From an uncultured OM182 clade bacterium (GTDB lineage: Bacteria > Pseudomonadota > Gammaproteobacteria > Pseudomonadales > Azotimanducaceae): DNA of 64,000 nucleotides. Shown piece by piece: positions 19,507 through 28,447 of the stretch. The notes beneath the pieces are model-generated. The model searched no databases. It saw only the letters and a list, made by a program, of their open reading frames with translations, and was not told the origin of the DNA. The first letter of the stretch is position 1. Each line of letters starts with the position of its first letter. The stretch is taken from contig CAJJAA010000009.1 of assembly GCA_905182025.1 (NCBI GenBank), positions 1 through 64,000 on the forward strand, given 5' to 3'. The position numbers and the translations under genes are program-made.

Positions 19507-21177
19507 ATGGCTCAGTACGTTTACACCATGTCCCAGGTCGGCAAGGTTGTGCCCCCCTCTCGCACCATATTGAAAGATATTTCTCTGTCATTTTTTCCCG
19601 GCGCGAAAATTGGTGTTCTGGGATTGAATGGTGCAGGTAAATCTACGTTGCTGCGCATTATGGCGGGCGTTGATACAGATTATCTCGGTGAAGCCCGGCC
19701 GCAACCCGATTTGAAGGTCGGCTATTTACCGCAAGAGCCAGAGCTTGACCCCAATAAAGATGTTCGAGGCAATGTTGAAGACGGCGTGCGTGAGATCAAA
19801 GATCTACTTGATGAGTTCAATGCGATTAGTGACCGGTTTGCCGAACCCATGTCGGATGATGAGATGGCGGAACTATTGGAAAAGCAGGGTGAATTACAAA
19901 TCAAAATTGATGCCGTCGATGCTTGGGACCTAGAGCGGAAGATGGAAATTGCAGCCGACGCACTCAGGTTGCCACCCTATGACGCCGATGTGACCAAGCT
20001 GTCAGGTGGTGAAAAGCGGCGCGTCGCTCTTTGCAGACTACTGATGTCGAACCCCGACATGTTGTTACTTGATGAACCAACCAACCACCTCGACGCAGAA
20101 AGCGTTGCCTGGCTCGAAAGGTTCTTGAAGGATTTTGCCGGTACCGTCGTCGCCATTACACACGATCGCTATTTTCTCGACAATGCGGCTGGCTGGATAC
20201 TGGAACTCGACCGAGGCTACGGCATTCCGTATGAGGGTAATTATTCCGATTGGCTCGAGGCGAAGGAAAAACGCCTAGCGATCGAAGACAAGCGCGAGGT
20301 AACTCGACAACGTTCCATCAAAACGGAACTTGAATGGGTACGGACTCAACCTAAGGCCAGGCAAGCGAAAAATAAAGCCCGCTTGGCACGCTTCGATGAA
20401 CTCAATTCGCAACAGTTTCAAGAAAGAAACGAAACCCTAGAACTCTACATCCCGCCAGGTCCCAGACTCGGCGACCTGGTCCTAGAGGTAGACCACGTCA
20501 ATAAGGGTTTCGGCAATGATCTGCTTTTAGAGGATTTAAGTTTCACTGTTCCAAAAGGTGCGATCGTTGGCATTATCGGCGGTAATGGCGCAGGTAAATC
20601 CACATTGTTCCGTATGATATGTGGCGATGAGCAACCGGACTCGGGCGAGATTCGGCTCGGTGAAACCGTGGTACTCGGCTATGTCGACCAAAGCCGAGAT
20701 GATCTTTCGGATGATAAAAATGTTTGGCAAGAGATATCTGAAGGGAACGATATTCTTCATATTGGCCGATACGAAACCTCTTCCCGAGGCTACGTAAGCC
20801 GGTTCAACTTCAAAGGCTCGGATCAACAAAAACTGGTTAAAGATCTCTCCGGTGGCGAACGTAATCGCGTGCATCTAGCGAAACTGCTGAAGAAAGGCGC
20901 GAACTTCTTATTGCTTGATGAGCCAACAAATGATTTGGATGTTGAAACCTTACGCGCCCTCGAAGATGCCATAGAAGCTTTTCCAGGCACTATCATGGTG
21001 ATATCCCACGATCGGTGGTTCCTCGATAGGGTTGCTACTCACATCCTTGCGTTCGAAGGGGATAGTAAAGCGGTCTGGTTCGATGGTAATTATTCAGAAT
21101 ACGAAGCTGATCATCAAAAAAGGACCGGCGACAAAGGTGCAACACCAACACGGGTCCGCTACAAAAAACTCGCTTGA
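19507..21177 (+). CDS. ettA: Energy-dependent translational throttle protein EttA (ABC-F)
   Basis: 556 aa with two ABC domains and no membrane segments. First Walker [10 protein letters not shown] at 39-47 with LSGGEKRR; second GGNGAGKST with LSGGERNR. Each Walker B is followed by EPTN, and the inter-domain linker and arm typical of EttA are present. It binds the ribosomal E site and gates the first elongation step according to the ADP/ATP ratio. It stands alone between nrdR and radA, on the opposite strand to both. The order is not that of the Pseudomonas blocks on either side, so a rearrangement boundary lies here. Confidence 0.95.
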   Translation: MAQYVYTMSQVGKVVPPSRTILKDISLSFFPGAKIGVLGLNGAGKSTLLRIMAGVDTDYLGEARPQPDLKVGYLPQEPELDPNKDVRGNVEDGVREIKDLLDEFNAISDRFAEPMSDDEMAELLEKQGELQIKIDAVDAWDLERKMEIAADALRLPPYDADVTKLSGGEKRRVALCRLLMSNPDMLLLDEPTNHLDAESVAWLERFLKDFAGTVVAITHDRYFLDNAAGWILELDRGYGIPYEGNYSDWLEAKEKRLAIEDKREVTRQRSIKTELEWVRTQPKARQAKNKARLARFDELNSQQFQERNETLELYIPPGPRLGDLVLEVDHVNKGFGNDLLLEDLSFTVPKGAIVGIIGGNGAGKSTLFRMICGDEQPDSGEIRLGETVVLGYVDQSRDDLSDDKNVWQEISEGNDILHIGRYETSSRGYVSRFNFKGSDQQKLVKDLSGGERNRVHLAKLLKKGANFLLLDEPTNDLDVETLRALEDAIEAFPGTIMVISHDRWFLDRVATHILAFEGDSKAVWFDGNYSEYEADHQKRTGDKGATPTRVRYKKLA

Positions 21178-21217
21178 TTACGACCCTATAGCGCTGAAGC
21201 TCAGAGTCAGGCTGCGC

Positions 21218-22573
21218 TTACTCGATTGCAGTTAAAGCTTCAGATAGCCTCGAGACGCCGATCACCTGCATACCAGGGATCGGCTTCTTGGGTAGATTTT
21301 GTTTTGGCACCACGGCTCTTTTAAAACCATGTTTGGCTGCTTCTCGAATCCGTTCCTGGCCGTTAGGCACCGGCCGAATTTCCCCCGACAAGCCAACCTC
21401 GCCAAAACAAATCATGTCCAGAGGTAGCGCTTTATTGCGGAAACTCGAAACGACCGCAAGCAACATCGCCAGGTCTGAACTTGTTTCCGCGACGCGAATA
21501 CCGCCGACGGCATTCACAAAGACATCCTGATCACCCACCTGCAAACCGCCATGGCGGTGTAATACCGCCAGCAGCATGGCTAATCGATTCTGCTCAAAAC
21601 CAACTGCAACACGCCGAGGGTTACCCAAAGCGCTGCCATCAACTAAAGCCTGCGCCTCGACTAATAACGGCCGCGTGCCTTCCCAAACAACCATCACGAT
21701 AGATCCTGGCGTTGGCTCTTCATCACGGGATAAAAATATAGCGGAAGGATTCGATACTTCGATCAAACCTTTCTCTGTCATCGCAAAAATACCGAGCTCG
21801 TTCACAGCGCCAAAACGATTCTTACTGCTGCGCAGTGTTCGATAGCGAGAGTCATCGCCTTCCAGCATCACAAAACAATCGATCATGTGCTCGAGAACTC
21901 GGGGTCCAGCGAGGTTACCTTCTTTCGTGACATGACCAACAAGGAGCAACACGGTGTCGGTCTTCTTTGCATGTTGAATCAAGGCCGACGCGCTTTCACG
22001 CACCTGCGTAACACCGCCTGGGGCTGAATCGACATCATCAAGATGCATGACTTGAATAGAGTCAATCACAATCAGTTTGGGTTTTAGGTCATCCCAAACA
22101 GCCAAAATGTCTTCGACACTGGTTTGCGACATAACTTTCAAATCATCCATGGGTAGATTCAATCGTCTTGCCCGCATCGCAATTTGTGCAAGACTTTCCT
22201 CACCGGTGATATATAAGGCGGACTGCTTGCTCGCCAATAAGCACATTATTTGAATCAACAAGGTGCTTTTACCTGCACCCGGGTTTCCAGAAATAAGCAC
22301 CGCAGAGCCAGGCACCAAACCACCGCCTAAGACCCGATCAAATTCCTCAATGCCTGTTTTTAAACGGGGCGCATCTTCAATGGAAACTTCAGACAATGAC
22401 TTGGTCGACTCTAACTGACCCGCATAACCTTTACGGCGCGATTTCGTTGCGGTTGAATCGACACTCAAACTCGATAGCGTATTCCACGCCTTACAGTCAT
22501 TACACTGACCTTGCCACTTGGCGAACTCAGACCCACAGTCGCCGCACACATATACCGTCTTACTCTTCGCCAT
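21218..22573 (-). CDS. radA: DNA repair protein RadA
   Basis: 451 aa. The N-terminal zinc finger has Cys10, Cys13, Cys24 and Cys27. Walker A GNPGAGKST is at 96-104, and the RadA-specific KNRFG motif (SSKNRFGAVNELG) follows. The C-terminal third is a Lon-protease-like (LonC) domain without the protease dyad context. RadA is a RecA-like ATPase that drives branch migration in recombination. Its start codon overlaps the alr stop region, so alr and radA are probably co-transcribed. Confidence 0.95.
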   Translation of the reverse strand: MAKSKTVYVCGDCGSEFAKWQGQCNDCKAWNTLSSLSVDSTATKSRRKGYAGQLESTKSLSEVSIEDAPRLKTGIEEFDRVLGGGLVPGSAVLISGNPGAGKSTLLIQIMCLLASKQSALYITGEESLAQIAMRARRLNLPMDDLKVMSQTSVEDILAVWDDLKPKLIVIDSIQVMHLDDVDSAPGGVTQVRESASALIQHAKKTDTVLLLVGHVTKEGNLAGPRVLEHMIDCFVMLEGDDSRYRTLRSSKNRFGAVNELGIFAMTEKGLIEVSNPSAIFLSRDEEPTPGSIVMVVWEGTRPLLVEAQALVDGSALGNPRRVAVGFEQNRLAMLLAVLHRHGGLQVGDQDVFVNAVGGIRVAETSSDLAMLLAVVSSFRNKALPLDMICFGEVGLSGEIRPVPNGQERIREAAKHGFKRAVVPKQNLPKKPIPGMQVIGVSRLSEALTAIE

Positions 22574-23712
22574 TAGTTTTGATAAATCCTTTTAACTCGC
22601 CCGGTTAGTCCGGTCATTAGAGTATAAGCAATGGTGCCCGCGTGTTCGGCGATTTCATCGATCGGTAAATCGTTTCCCCAAAACTGGATGTGATGGCCGG
22701 GCTCTACCTGGTCATCAGCCGCGAGTAAAACGTACAGCAAATCCATAGAAACTCGTCCAACCAAACGTCGCCGTTGGCCATTGACCAGCACAGGCGTTCC
22801 TTGTGGCATCTCTCGGGGGTATCCATCACCGTAGCCCAAGCCAACAACAGCAACCCGACAGTCAACTTCTGCGCGCCAGATACTGCCGTAGCCAATCTCT
22901 TCTCCCGCGCGTATTTGACGGGTGCTGATAACCGGCGCCGACAAGGTCATGCCGGGTAAAAGTTGTTGCCCATCTTTCATTAGGCTGCCTGATGGTCCAC
23001 CGGCTGATCCGCTGCTGCCATACAGCATGATGCCTGGTCGTATCCATTGCAGATGACTCATCTGGAGCTGCATTGTAGCTGCCGAATTGGCAAGTGCCTG
23101 CTCCGTGTTTTCTGCAAAATTGCGCAACATGGAATTAAAGTGATTAAGTTGTATCTCGTTGAGCGGATGTAACTGATTGTCTGCATTCGCCATATGGCTC
23201 ATGACACCAACAATATTGAGTTGATTAAGCTTACTCACAGACTGCGACAATTGCTTTTCATCAAAGCCTAATCGATGCATCCCCGAATCCAGTTTGATCC
23301 AAACAGGCATGCTCGTAAAGGAAGCACGCTGTTGCTGATTGCCTTCAAGATCGACTAATAGCTCAAGCTGTTCGACGCAATGCACCACAGGCACGAGGTT
23401 ATGTTGCAGACAAAGATTGTATTCCAGCACGCCAAGAAACCCCTCGAGAATGACAATCGGCTTATTACAACCGGCCTGCCTTAACGTTATAGCTTCGTGG
23501 ACTCGCGCCACTGCAAGGTTGTCAGCTTCTTCTAAGATGTTTGCAATCGGCTGTGCACCATGGCCGTATCCATCTGCTTTTATAACCGCCATGACTTTAC
23601 TTTGTGGCGCGAGAGACTGGGCAATTCGAAAATTGTGAAGAATATGGTGCAGATGAACCCAAGCAACAGGCTGATTAACCCCGTGTTGGTTTTCTGTGGT
23701 TAAAAGCGGCAT
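22573..23712 (-). CDS. alr: Alanine racemase
   Basis: 379 aa from the ATG at 23710-23712; a longer frame would run into dnaB and is rejected. It converts L-alanine to D-alanine for peptidoglycan. The pyridoxal phosphate Lys45 lies in AVIKADGYGHG, and EEIGYGSIWRA carries the catalytic Tyr loop of the C-terminal beta domain. It is 10 bp downstream of dnaB, as in Pseudomonas and Escherichia coli. Confidence 0.95.
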   Translation of the reverse strand: MPLLTTENQHGVNQPVAWVHLHHILHNFRIAQSLAPQSKVMAVIKADGYGHGAQPIANILEEADNLAVARVHEAITLRQAGCNKPIVILEGFLGVLEYNLCLQHNLVPVVHCVEQLELLVDLEGNQQQRASFTSMPVWIKLDSGMHRLGFDEKQLSQSVSKLNQLNIVGVMSHMANADNQLHPLNEIQLNHFNSMLRNFAENTEQALANSAATMQLQMSHLQWIRPGIMLYGSSGSAGGPSGSLMKDGQQLLPGMTLSAPVISTRQIRAGEEIGYGSIWRAEVDCRVAVVGLGYGDGYPREMPQGTPVLVNGQRRRLVGRVSMDLLYVLLAADDQVEPGHHIQFWGNDLPIDEIAEHAGTIAYTLMTGLTGRVKRIYQN

Positions 23713-23722
23713 GACACCCCTA

Positions 23723-25105
23723 CTATTCGTAATCGTAATCGCCGTAACCAATCGCCAGGTCTTCAAACTTAGTGTACTGGCCAATAAAGGCGAGTTTTCG
23801 TCGCCCGATGGGTCCATTTCGCTGTTTGAGGATAATCACTTCAGCAATACCCTTCTCGGCATCTTCGTGATAAACCTCGTCTCGGTAAATGGCCAAAATA
23901 ACATCTGCATCCTGCTCAATCGCACCCGACTCTCGAAGGTCCGACATGATCGGCCGTTTGTCCGGTCGTTGCTCCAAACCCCGATTGAGCTGAGACAACG
24001 CAACGACAGGGCAATTAAATTCTTTTGCGAGGCCCTTTAATGATCGACTGATTTCCGATATTTCAGTTGCTCTATTTTCAGAACGAGCCCCACCCGACGC
24101 CTGCATTAGCTGGATATAGTCAATCACGATCAAACCGAGGTCACCGTGCTCACGCACAACACGTCTGGCCCTTGATCGCATTTCAGATGGCGAAAGTGCG
24201 GCTGAGTCATCGACCAGCAAAGGCTTGTCGTTGAGTAACGTGACAGCAGACGTCAGCCGAGGCCAGTCCTCATCACTCAGTTGTCCACTACGAATTTTTG
24301 TCTGATCTATGCGTCCTAAGGATGAGAGCATTCTCATCACCAACGAGTCTGCCGGCATTTCCATACTGAATATCAATACTGGCTTGGTGCCTGAGATAGC
24401 TGCGTTCTCGGCGATATTCATCGCAAATGACGTTTTCCCCATCGAAGGTCGACCGGCAACCACAATCATATCACCTGGTTGCAATCCCATTGTCATCTCG
24501 TCAACTTCCTTGAAACCCGTGCTGAGCCCCGTTAGCGCACCCTTGGTTTCGAATAACTCGTCGATTCGTTTAACCGTGTTCGTTAACAGCGTATTAACAA
24601 TCTGAGGACCACCTTGGCTTGGGCGCTCATCACCAATCTTGAAGACACTCGATTCAGCCAAATCGACCAGCTGCGCCGCCGTTCGACCTTGAGGATTAAA
24701 TCCCGCGTCAGCAATGTCATTAGCAACCGATATGAGTCCTCTAACGGTTGCCCGTTCTGCAACAATTTCGGCATAGGCAACAACATTCGATGCCGTTGGC
24801 GTATTGCTCGCGAGTTCAGACAGATAGGCTATTCCGCCAACATTTGTTAGCTCATTGACGCCTTCAAGTGACTCAGAGATGGTGACAATATCCAGGGGCT
24901 TATTCTTCGCAACCAAATCGGCCATGCAACGAAAAATGATGCGATGATCGCCTCGATAAAAGTCATTTGCTGTAATGATACTCTCGAGTCTATCCCAAGC
25001 GTTTTCGTCCAGCATCAAGCCGCCAAGAACGGACTGCTCTGCTTCAAGAGAATGCGGTGGGATTTTTAATGAAAGTGTCGAAGTTTCGTCTGATGCAATG
25101 GCCAA
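23723..25105 (-). CDS. dnaB: Replicative DNA helicase DnaB
   Basis: 460 aa hexameric 5'-3' helicase that unwinds the fork and recruits primase. The N-terminal helical domain runs to about 150. The RecA-like domain has Walker A GRPSMGKT at 218-225 and LIVIDYIQLM as Walker B; the SDLRESGAIEQDAD segment carries the arginine-finger region. No intein is present, although this gene is a common intein site. Two DnaA-box-like sites lie 80-100 bp upstream of the start (see promoter entry). Confidence 0.97.
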   Translation of the reverse strand: MAIASDETSTLSLKIPPHSLEAEQSVLGGLMLDENAWDRLESIITANDFYRGDHRIIFRCMADLVAKNKPLDIVTISESLEGVNELTNVGGIAYLSELASNTPTASNVVAYAEIVAERATVRGLISVANDIADAGFNPQGRTAAQLVDLAESSVFKIGDERPSQGGPQIVNTLLTNTVKRIDELFETKGALTGLSTGFKEVDEMTMGLQPGDMIVVAGRPSMGKTSFAMNIAENAAISGTKPVLIFSMEMPADSLVMRMLSSLGRIDQTKIRSGQLSDEDWPRLTSAVTLLNDKPLLVDDSAALSPSEMRSRARRVVREHGDLGLIVIDYIQLMQASGGARSENRATEISEISRSLKGLAKEFNCPVVALSQLNRGLEQRPDKRPIMSDLRESGAIEQDADVILAIYRDEVYHEDAEKGIAEVIILKQRNGPIGRRKLAFIGQYTKFEDLAIGYGDYDYE

Positions 25106-25183
25106 CGGATTGAACTCTGAAAAGAGGCGAATGAAAGTTTCCCCAGCTTACTTCAGGCTGGCAAATTTGTCAGTGCATAGTGT

Positions 25184-25203
25184 TGTGGATTACTTGTGGA
25201 TAA
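25184..25203 (-). promoter_or_regulatory. Two tandem DnaA boxes upstream of dnaB
   Basis: On the minus strand, TTATCCACA (25195-25203, perfect consensus) and TAATCCACA (25184-25192, one mismatch) are 11 bp apart, one helical turn, in the same orientation. They overlap a weak TTGAAA-17-TAATCC promoter candidate. This is consistent with DnaA control of dnaB or with DnaA titration. Confidence 0.5.
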
Positions 25204-25448
25204 CGTCAATTTCAATCTTTTTAACAATGAAAATACGTTTTGACGCTTCGGGGTTTGAGCCACTTTTGATAAGTGTTTGAGTCAATCAGCGCTAATGATC
25301 AATTGAAAATCAGCGCATCAGTGCGGCGACAGGGCCCATTTATGCTGGCAAGCGTGCTAGACGTTTGTCAGCGCTTGCATCGATTAATGGTCACTGTTGA
25401 TGATGACTTTTAGGCGAAGTTTTAGAAAAGTACAGACTCGAACCTAAA
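25204..25448. other. Intergenic remainder between dnaB and rplI
   Basis: No gene is seen. AATCAGCGC occurs at 25284-25292 and 25308-25316, with a related GTCAGCGC at 25367-25374. A short stem CACTT-TTGAT-AAGTG lies near 25261-25275. The role is unknown. Confidence 0.4.
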
Positions 25449-25470
25449 AGCCACAAAGCTCGTCGTGGCT
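25446..25470 (-). terminator. Terminator after rplI
   Basis: On the minus strand AGCCAC, a 10-nt loop, and GTGGCT form a 6-bp stem at the rplI stop, followed by TTTT. It would end the rpsF-rpsR-DUF2232-rplI transcript. Confidence 0.55.
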
Positions 25471-25918
25471 ATTCTTCGGTTATAACACCGACTTTCAAGA
25501 CGGCCGTAACTTCAGGGTGGAGTTGAATATTGATTTCAAACTCACCCAATTCACGAATTGGACCTGCTGGCATTTTAACTTCGCCTTTGTCGATAGCGAC
25601 AGACTTAGCAGCAACAGCTTCAACAATATCTCGTACGGTAATTGAACCGAACAATTTACCCTCTTCACCAGCCTTCGTCGCAATTGTAATGCTCAACGCT
25701 TCGACTTCAGTCGCACGCTTCTGCGCAACGGCATGCTTTTCGTCTGCAATACCCTGCAGCTCGGCACGTCTTGCTTCAAAGGCAAGCACGTTTTCCGCTG
25801 TCGCGGAAACAGCTTTATGATGCGGAATCAGATAGTTTCTACCAAAACCTGCTTTGACATCAACCTTGTCACCTAACTCACCAAGATTGGAAATATTTTC
25901 TAACAGAATGACCTGCAT
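25469..25918 (-). CDS. rplI: 50S ribosomal protein L9
   Basis: 149 aa, standard length. The N-terminal domain contains MQVILLENISNLGELGDKV and GFGRNYLIP, the RNA-binding signature, followed by the long connecting helix and the C-terminal domain beginning GKLFGSIT. Last gene of the ribosomal protein operon. Confidence 0.97.
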   Translation of the reverse strand: MQVILLENISNLGELGDKVDVKAGFGRNYLIPHHKAVSATAENVLAFEARRAELQGIADEKHAVAQKRATEVEALSITIATKAGEEGKLFGSITVRDIVEAVAAKSVAIDKGEVKMPAGPIRELGEFEINIQLHPEVTAVLKVGVITEE

Positions 25919-25922
25919 TTTC

Positions 25923-26813
25923 TCACTCCTCTTTCGCTCGTCGAAGAAATTTTCTTAAATCAAACCAGCTATCCATAAGTGCGGTCGCAACCAACACTGG
26001 TGTAACAAGCTGGAACATAAATATCATCATTAAATAGAAACTGATTAACCAGCTTCTAGACAGACTCTTTTCAGCCACTGTCCAATGCACAAGCGCAATA
26101 GACGCCAATACCATGGGTAGTGTTATTAAACCGATCCACTTTTGTAACGGCGCAGATGTAAACACCCCGATACTCATCAGTATGACAATCACTGCGATCA
26201 AAGCAGAAGCAATGATGGGTGATAGTCGTAAACCTTTAAACTCTTCCCCAAAACCACCGGGGTTGTACAGTGCGCTTTGCCACCATCTGGCTAGCACCAA
26301 AAACAAAACCATATTCAGTGCAATGCCCACTGCGAGTGACCCAAACACCATGTTATAGGCCTGCTCGTAGGTTAATAGCAGCGCCTGAGTCTGATTCGCC
26401 TGCGATTCAGCTTGCGCCTGCAGTTCAGCTATCACAGCCATGTACGATTCGGCGATGCCGGCGATCATTTCACCTGACATGAGTTCAAGCAGTAACGCGC
26501 TAACCCCCGCTACAACGACGCTGGCTGCAATCGTCAACTCCCATGAAGCCGACGTTCGCAAGACATAAGCAAGTCCTACCGTACCTATCAAAACCAACAT
26601 CAAGAATACTTGTCCATACAGGAAAAGTAATACGATCAGCGGTAGGCAACTCCACAACAGGACATAAACACCTTCGCTTATGCCCTTTCGTAGTACGATC
26701 AAACCAAGTACGGCACCTGAAACCCAATAAAAAGGGGGTAACAGAACACCAAACACGCAAACACTAATCGCCTGAAGTCTGCCGCGCATGACAAATTCAG
26801 CAACTGCACGCAT
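25923..26813 (-). CDS. DUF2232 (YybS-like) integral membrane protein
   Basis: 296 aa with about eight hydrophobic segments and short loops. The position between rpsR and rplI is where Pseudomonas and related genera carry a DUF2232 gene. Its function is not known; proximity to rpsR/rplI suggests co-transcription only. The residues at 120-150 form an Ala/Gln/Glu-rich amphipathic helix (LQAQAESQANQTQ) in an otherwise hydrophobic protein. Confidence 0.75.
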   Translation of the reverse strand: MRAVAEFVMRGRLQAISVCVFGVLLPPFYWVSGAVLGLIVLRKGISEGVYVLLWSCLPLIVLLFLYGQVFLMLVLIGTVGLAYVLRTSASWELTIAASVVVAGVSALLLELMSGEMIAGIAESYMAVIAELQAQAESQANQTQALLLTYEQAYNMVFGSLAVGIALNMVLFLVLARWWQSALYNPGGFGEEFKGLRLSPIIASALIAVIVILMSIGVFTSAPLQKWIGLITLPMVLASIALVHWTVAEKSLSRSWLISFYLMMIFMFQLVTPVLVATALMDSWFDLRKFLRRAKEE

Positions 26814-26824
26814 GGTTATCCCGC

Positions 26825-27052
26825 TTATTTGTGGCCGTCAGTGTAAGGCAGCAACGCTAGGTATCGAGCGCGCTTGATTGCCTTGGCTAACTGCCGCTGG
26901 TACTTGGCTTTTGTACCGGTAATCCTGCTAGGCACAATTTTTCCCGTTTCCGAGACATATTGCTTGAGTGTTTCGATATCTTTGTAATCGATTTCAGTGA
27001 CGCCTTCGGCGGTGAATCGACAATACTTTCGTCTTCTATAAAAACGTGACAT
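26825..27052 (-). CDS. rpsR: 30S ribosomal protein S18
   Basis: 75 aa. [10 protein letters not shown] at the N-terminus, then [22 protein letters not shown] and [20 protein letters not shown] are the S18 signature. It pairs with S6, encoded immediately upstream, and the S6:S18 complex binds the platform of the small subunit. A lone Cys in the N-terminal region shows it is the non-zinc-binding (C-minus) form. Confidence 0.97.
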   Translation of the reverse strand: MSRFYRRRKYCRFTAEGVTEIDYKDIETLKQYVSETGKIVPSRITGTKAKYQRQLAKAIKRARYLALLPYTDGHK

Positions 27053-27063
27053 ATATCCTCCGA

Positions 27064-27516
27064 TTAACCTTCACTTGGGACGGTATCACTCGCGGCTTCA
27101 GCAGGTGCTGATTCCTCAGTGACAGCGTCATCTTTAACTTCTACTTTTGGCGCTTCCGTTTTAACAACATCACGCTCTTTCTTCTCACGGCTCTCACGTT
27201 CGACCTTCATGATCGGTGAGTCACCATCAACAGGGCCCTTGCGGCCAAGAATCAAGTTACGGATAACAGCATCGTTAAATCTGAAGGCCGTATTAATTTC
27301 TTCAAGCACATCTTGAGTACATTCAATATTCAATAGAATGTAATGCGCCTTGTGAATTTTGTTAATTGGGTATGCCAGCTGGTGTCTACCCCAATCTTCA
27401 ACCCGGTGCATCTTGCCACCGCCGTCGACGATAAGTGTAGAGTAGCGTTCAATCATTCCTGGGACCTGTTCGCTTTGATCAGGATGCACCAGAAACACTA
27501 CTTCGTAATGTCTCAT
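27064..27516 (-). CDS. rpsF: 30S ribosomal protein S6 with charged C-terminal tail
   Basis: 150 aa. Residues 1-100 are the ferredoxin-like S6 domain ([14 protein letters not shown] ... [13 protein letters not shown]). Residues 101-150 are a low-complexity tail, basic then acidic (Lys/Glu then Glu/Ala/Ser), longer than the Escherichia coli tail that receives glutamates from RimK; here the tail ends in SEG rather than EE. First gene of the rpsF-rpsR-DUF2232-rplI operon. Confidence 0.96.
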   Translation of the reverse strand: MRHYEVVFLVHPDQSEQVPGMIERYSTLIVDGGGKMHRVEDWGRHQLAYPINKIHKAHYILLNIECTQDVLEEINTAFRFNDAVIRNLILGRKGPVDGDSPIMKVERESREKKERDVVKTEAPKVEVKDDAVTEESAPAEAASDTVPSEG

Positions 27517-27553
27517 TATAAGACTCCTCTTGGGTTAATGCTTCCCAGTGACT

Positions 27554-27570
27554 CGCGTCCTAATGACACG
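27554..27570 (-). promoter_or_regulatory. rpsF leader hairpin, candidate S6:S18 autoregulatory motif
   Basis: In the 80-nt leader CGTGTC-loop-GACGCG forms a 6-bp stem preceded by CC, so that a CCG precedes the stem, and a GGG...CCC element and the AAGAGGAG ribosome binding site follow. Leaders of rpsF in many bacteria bind the S6:S18 complex at a CCG-containing stem. The match to that motif is from memory. Confidence 0.45.
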
Positions 27571-27604
27571 GCTTTGGTGAAGCAAGGAGAAAATAGGGAC
27601 GCGC

Positions 27605-27633
27605 ATTGTAGTGAAACGCCAGTGCTGATGCAA
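27605..27633 (-). promoter_or_regulatory. Promoter of the rpsF operon
   Basis: On the minus strand TTGCAT, 17 bp, TACAAT, followed by a GC-rich GCGCG discriminator of the kind found at stringently controlled ribosomal promoters. Transcription would start near 27598. Confidence 0.55.
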
Positions 27634-27672
27634 TAGCCACTATTTCCGCCGCGAATCAACTGCGGTTTTCGG

Positions 27673-28440
27673 CTAGCTAGCTTTTACAAGGCGCTGGCGC
27701 TGGACTTCATAGAGACATATGCCGGCCGCTACAGAGACGTTGAAACCACAGCTTTCGTTTTGCATCGGTATCTTTGCAAGAAAGTCACAGGACTTAATGG
27801 TCTTTTGCCGCAAACCTTTCTCCTCGGAACCCATCACAACAGCAATATGGCCGCAAAGATCAACATCCGATAAGGCTTGGTCTGTTTCAAGCAGCGTGCC
27901 CACTGTCCAGATACCCATTTTTTGCAATGTCTCGATACACCTTGCCAAATTGGTGACTTGCACCATTGGTACGATCGATGCGCCACCACTCGCCGTCTTG
28001 ACCGCCGCCTCATTGAGCGGCGCACTATTGTCTTTGGGTACGATCACAGCCATTGCGCCTAAAGTCGCAGCACTGCGTAAACAGGCACCAAGGTTGCGCG
28101 GGTCTGTGACGCCATCGAGGATTAGTAGTAAGGACTCACTTTCGTCCGAGACCTTTTTTTCCAACAGGGTGTAGAATTCGTTTTCAGTTCGGGTACGTAG
28201 TGGACTGACCTCCAAGCCCACTCCCTGGTGATTAACCTGAGTATATTCTTCGAATTCTCTGTCCGTCACTTTAAGGATCGCTAGACGTTTCGAGTTCGCC
28301 AGATCGACGAGCGCTTTTAATCGTGCAGACAACTCTCCGTCACGAATCAACAGCCGACTCACACCTTCCTTACCGGACTGAAGCCTGCCTTCGACAGAAT
28401 TTATACCGAAAATTCTTTCTACTACTTCGCTCTCTGACAT
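27673..28440 (-). CDS. rlmB: 23S rRNA (guanosine-2'-O-)-methyltransferase RlmB
   Basis: 255 aa from the ATG at 28438-28440; a longer upstream frame overlaps rnr and is rejected. SPOUT-family enzyme methylating G2251 of 23S rRNA. The N-terminal substrate-binding domain starts ESEVVERIFGINSVEG. The knot region has LDGVTDPRNLGACLRSA, VVMGSEEKGLR and IPMQNESCGFNVSVAAGI, the three SpoU motifs. It is 7 bp after rnr, the usual rnr-rlmB operon. Confidence 0.95.
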   Translation of the reverse strand: MSESEVVERIFGINSVEGRLQSGKEGVSRLLIRDGELSARLKALVDLANSKRLAILKVTDREFEEYTQVNHQGVGLEVSPLRTRTENEFYTLLEKKVSDESESLLLILDGVTDPRNLGACLRSAATLGAMAVIVPKDNSAPLNEAAVKTASGGASIVPMVQVTNLARCIETLQKMGIWTVGTLLETDQALSDVDLCGHIAVVMGSEEKGLRQKTIKSCDFLAKIPMQNESCGFNVSVAAGICLYEVQRQRLVKAS

Positions 28441-28447
28441 ACGACTA

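Noticed and set aside
22396-24040. Long plus-strand frames opposite radA, alr and dnaB
   Set aside because: These are antisense shadows of conserved genes with no family resemblance of their own.
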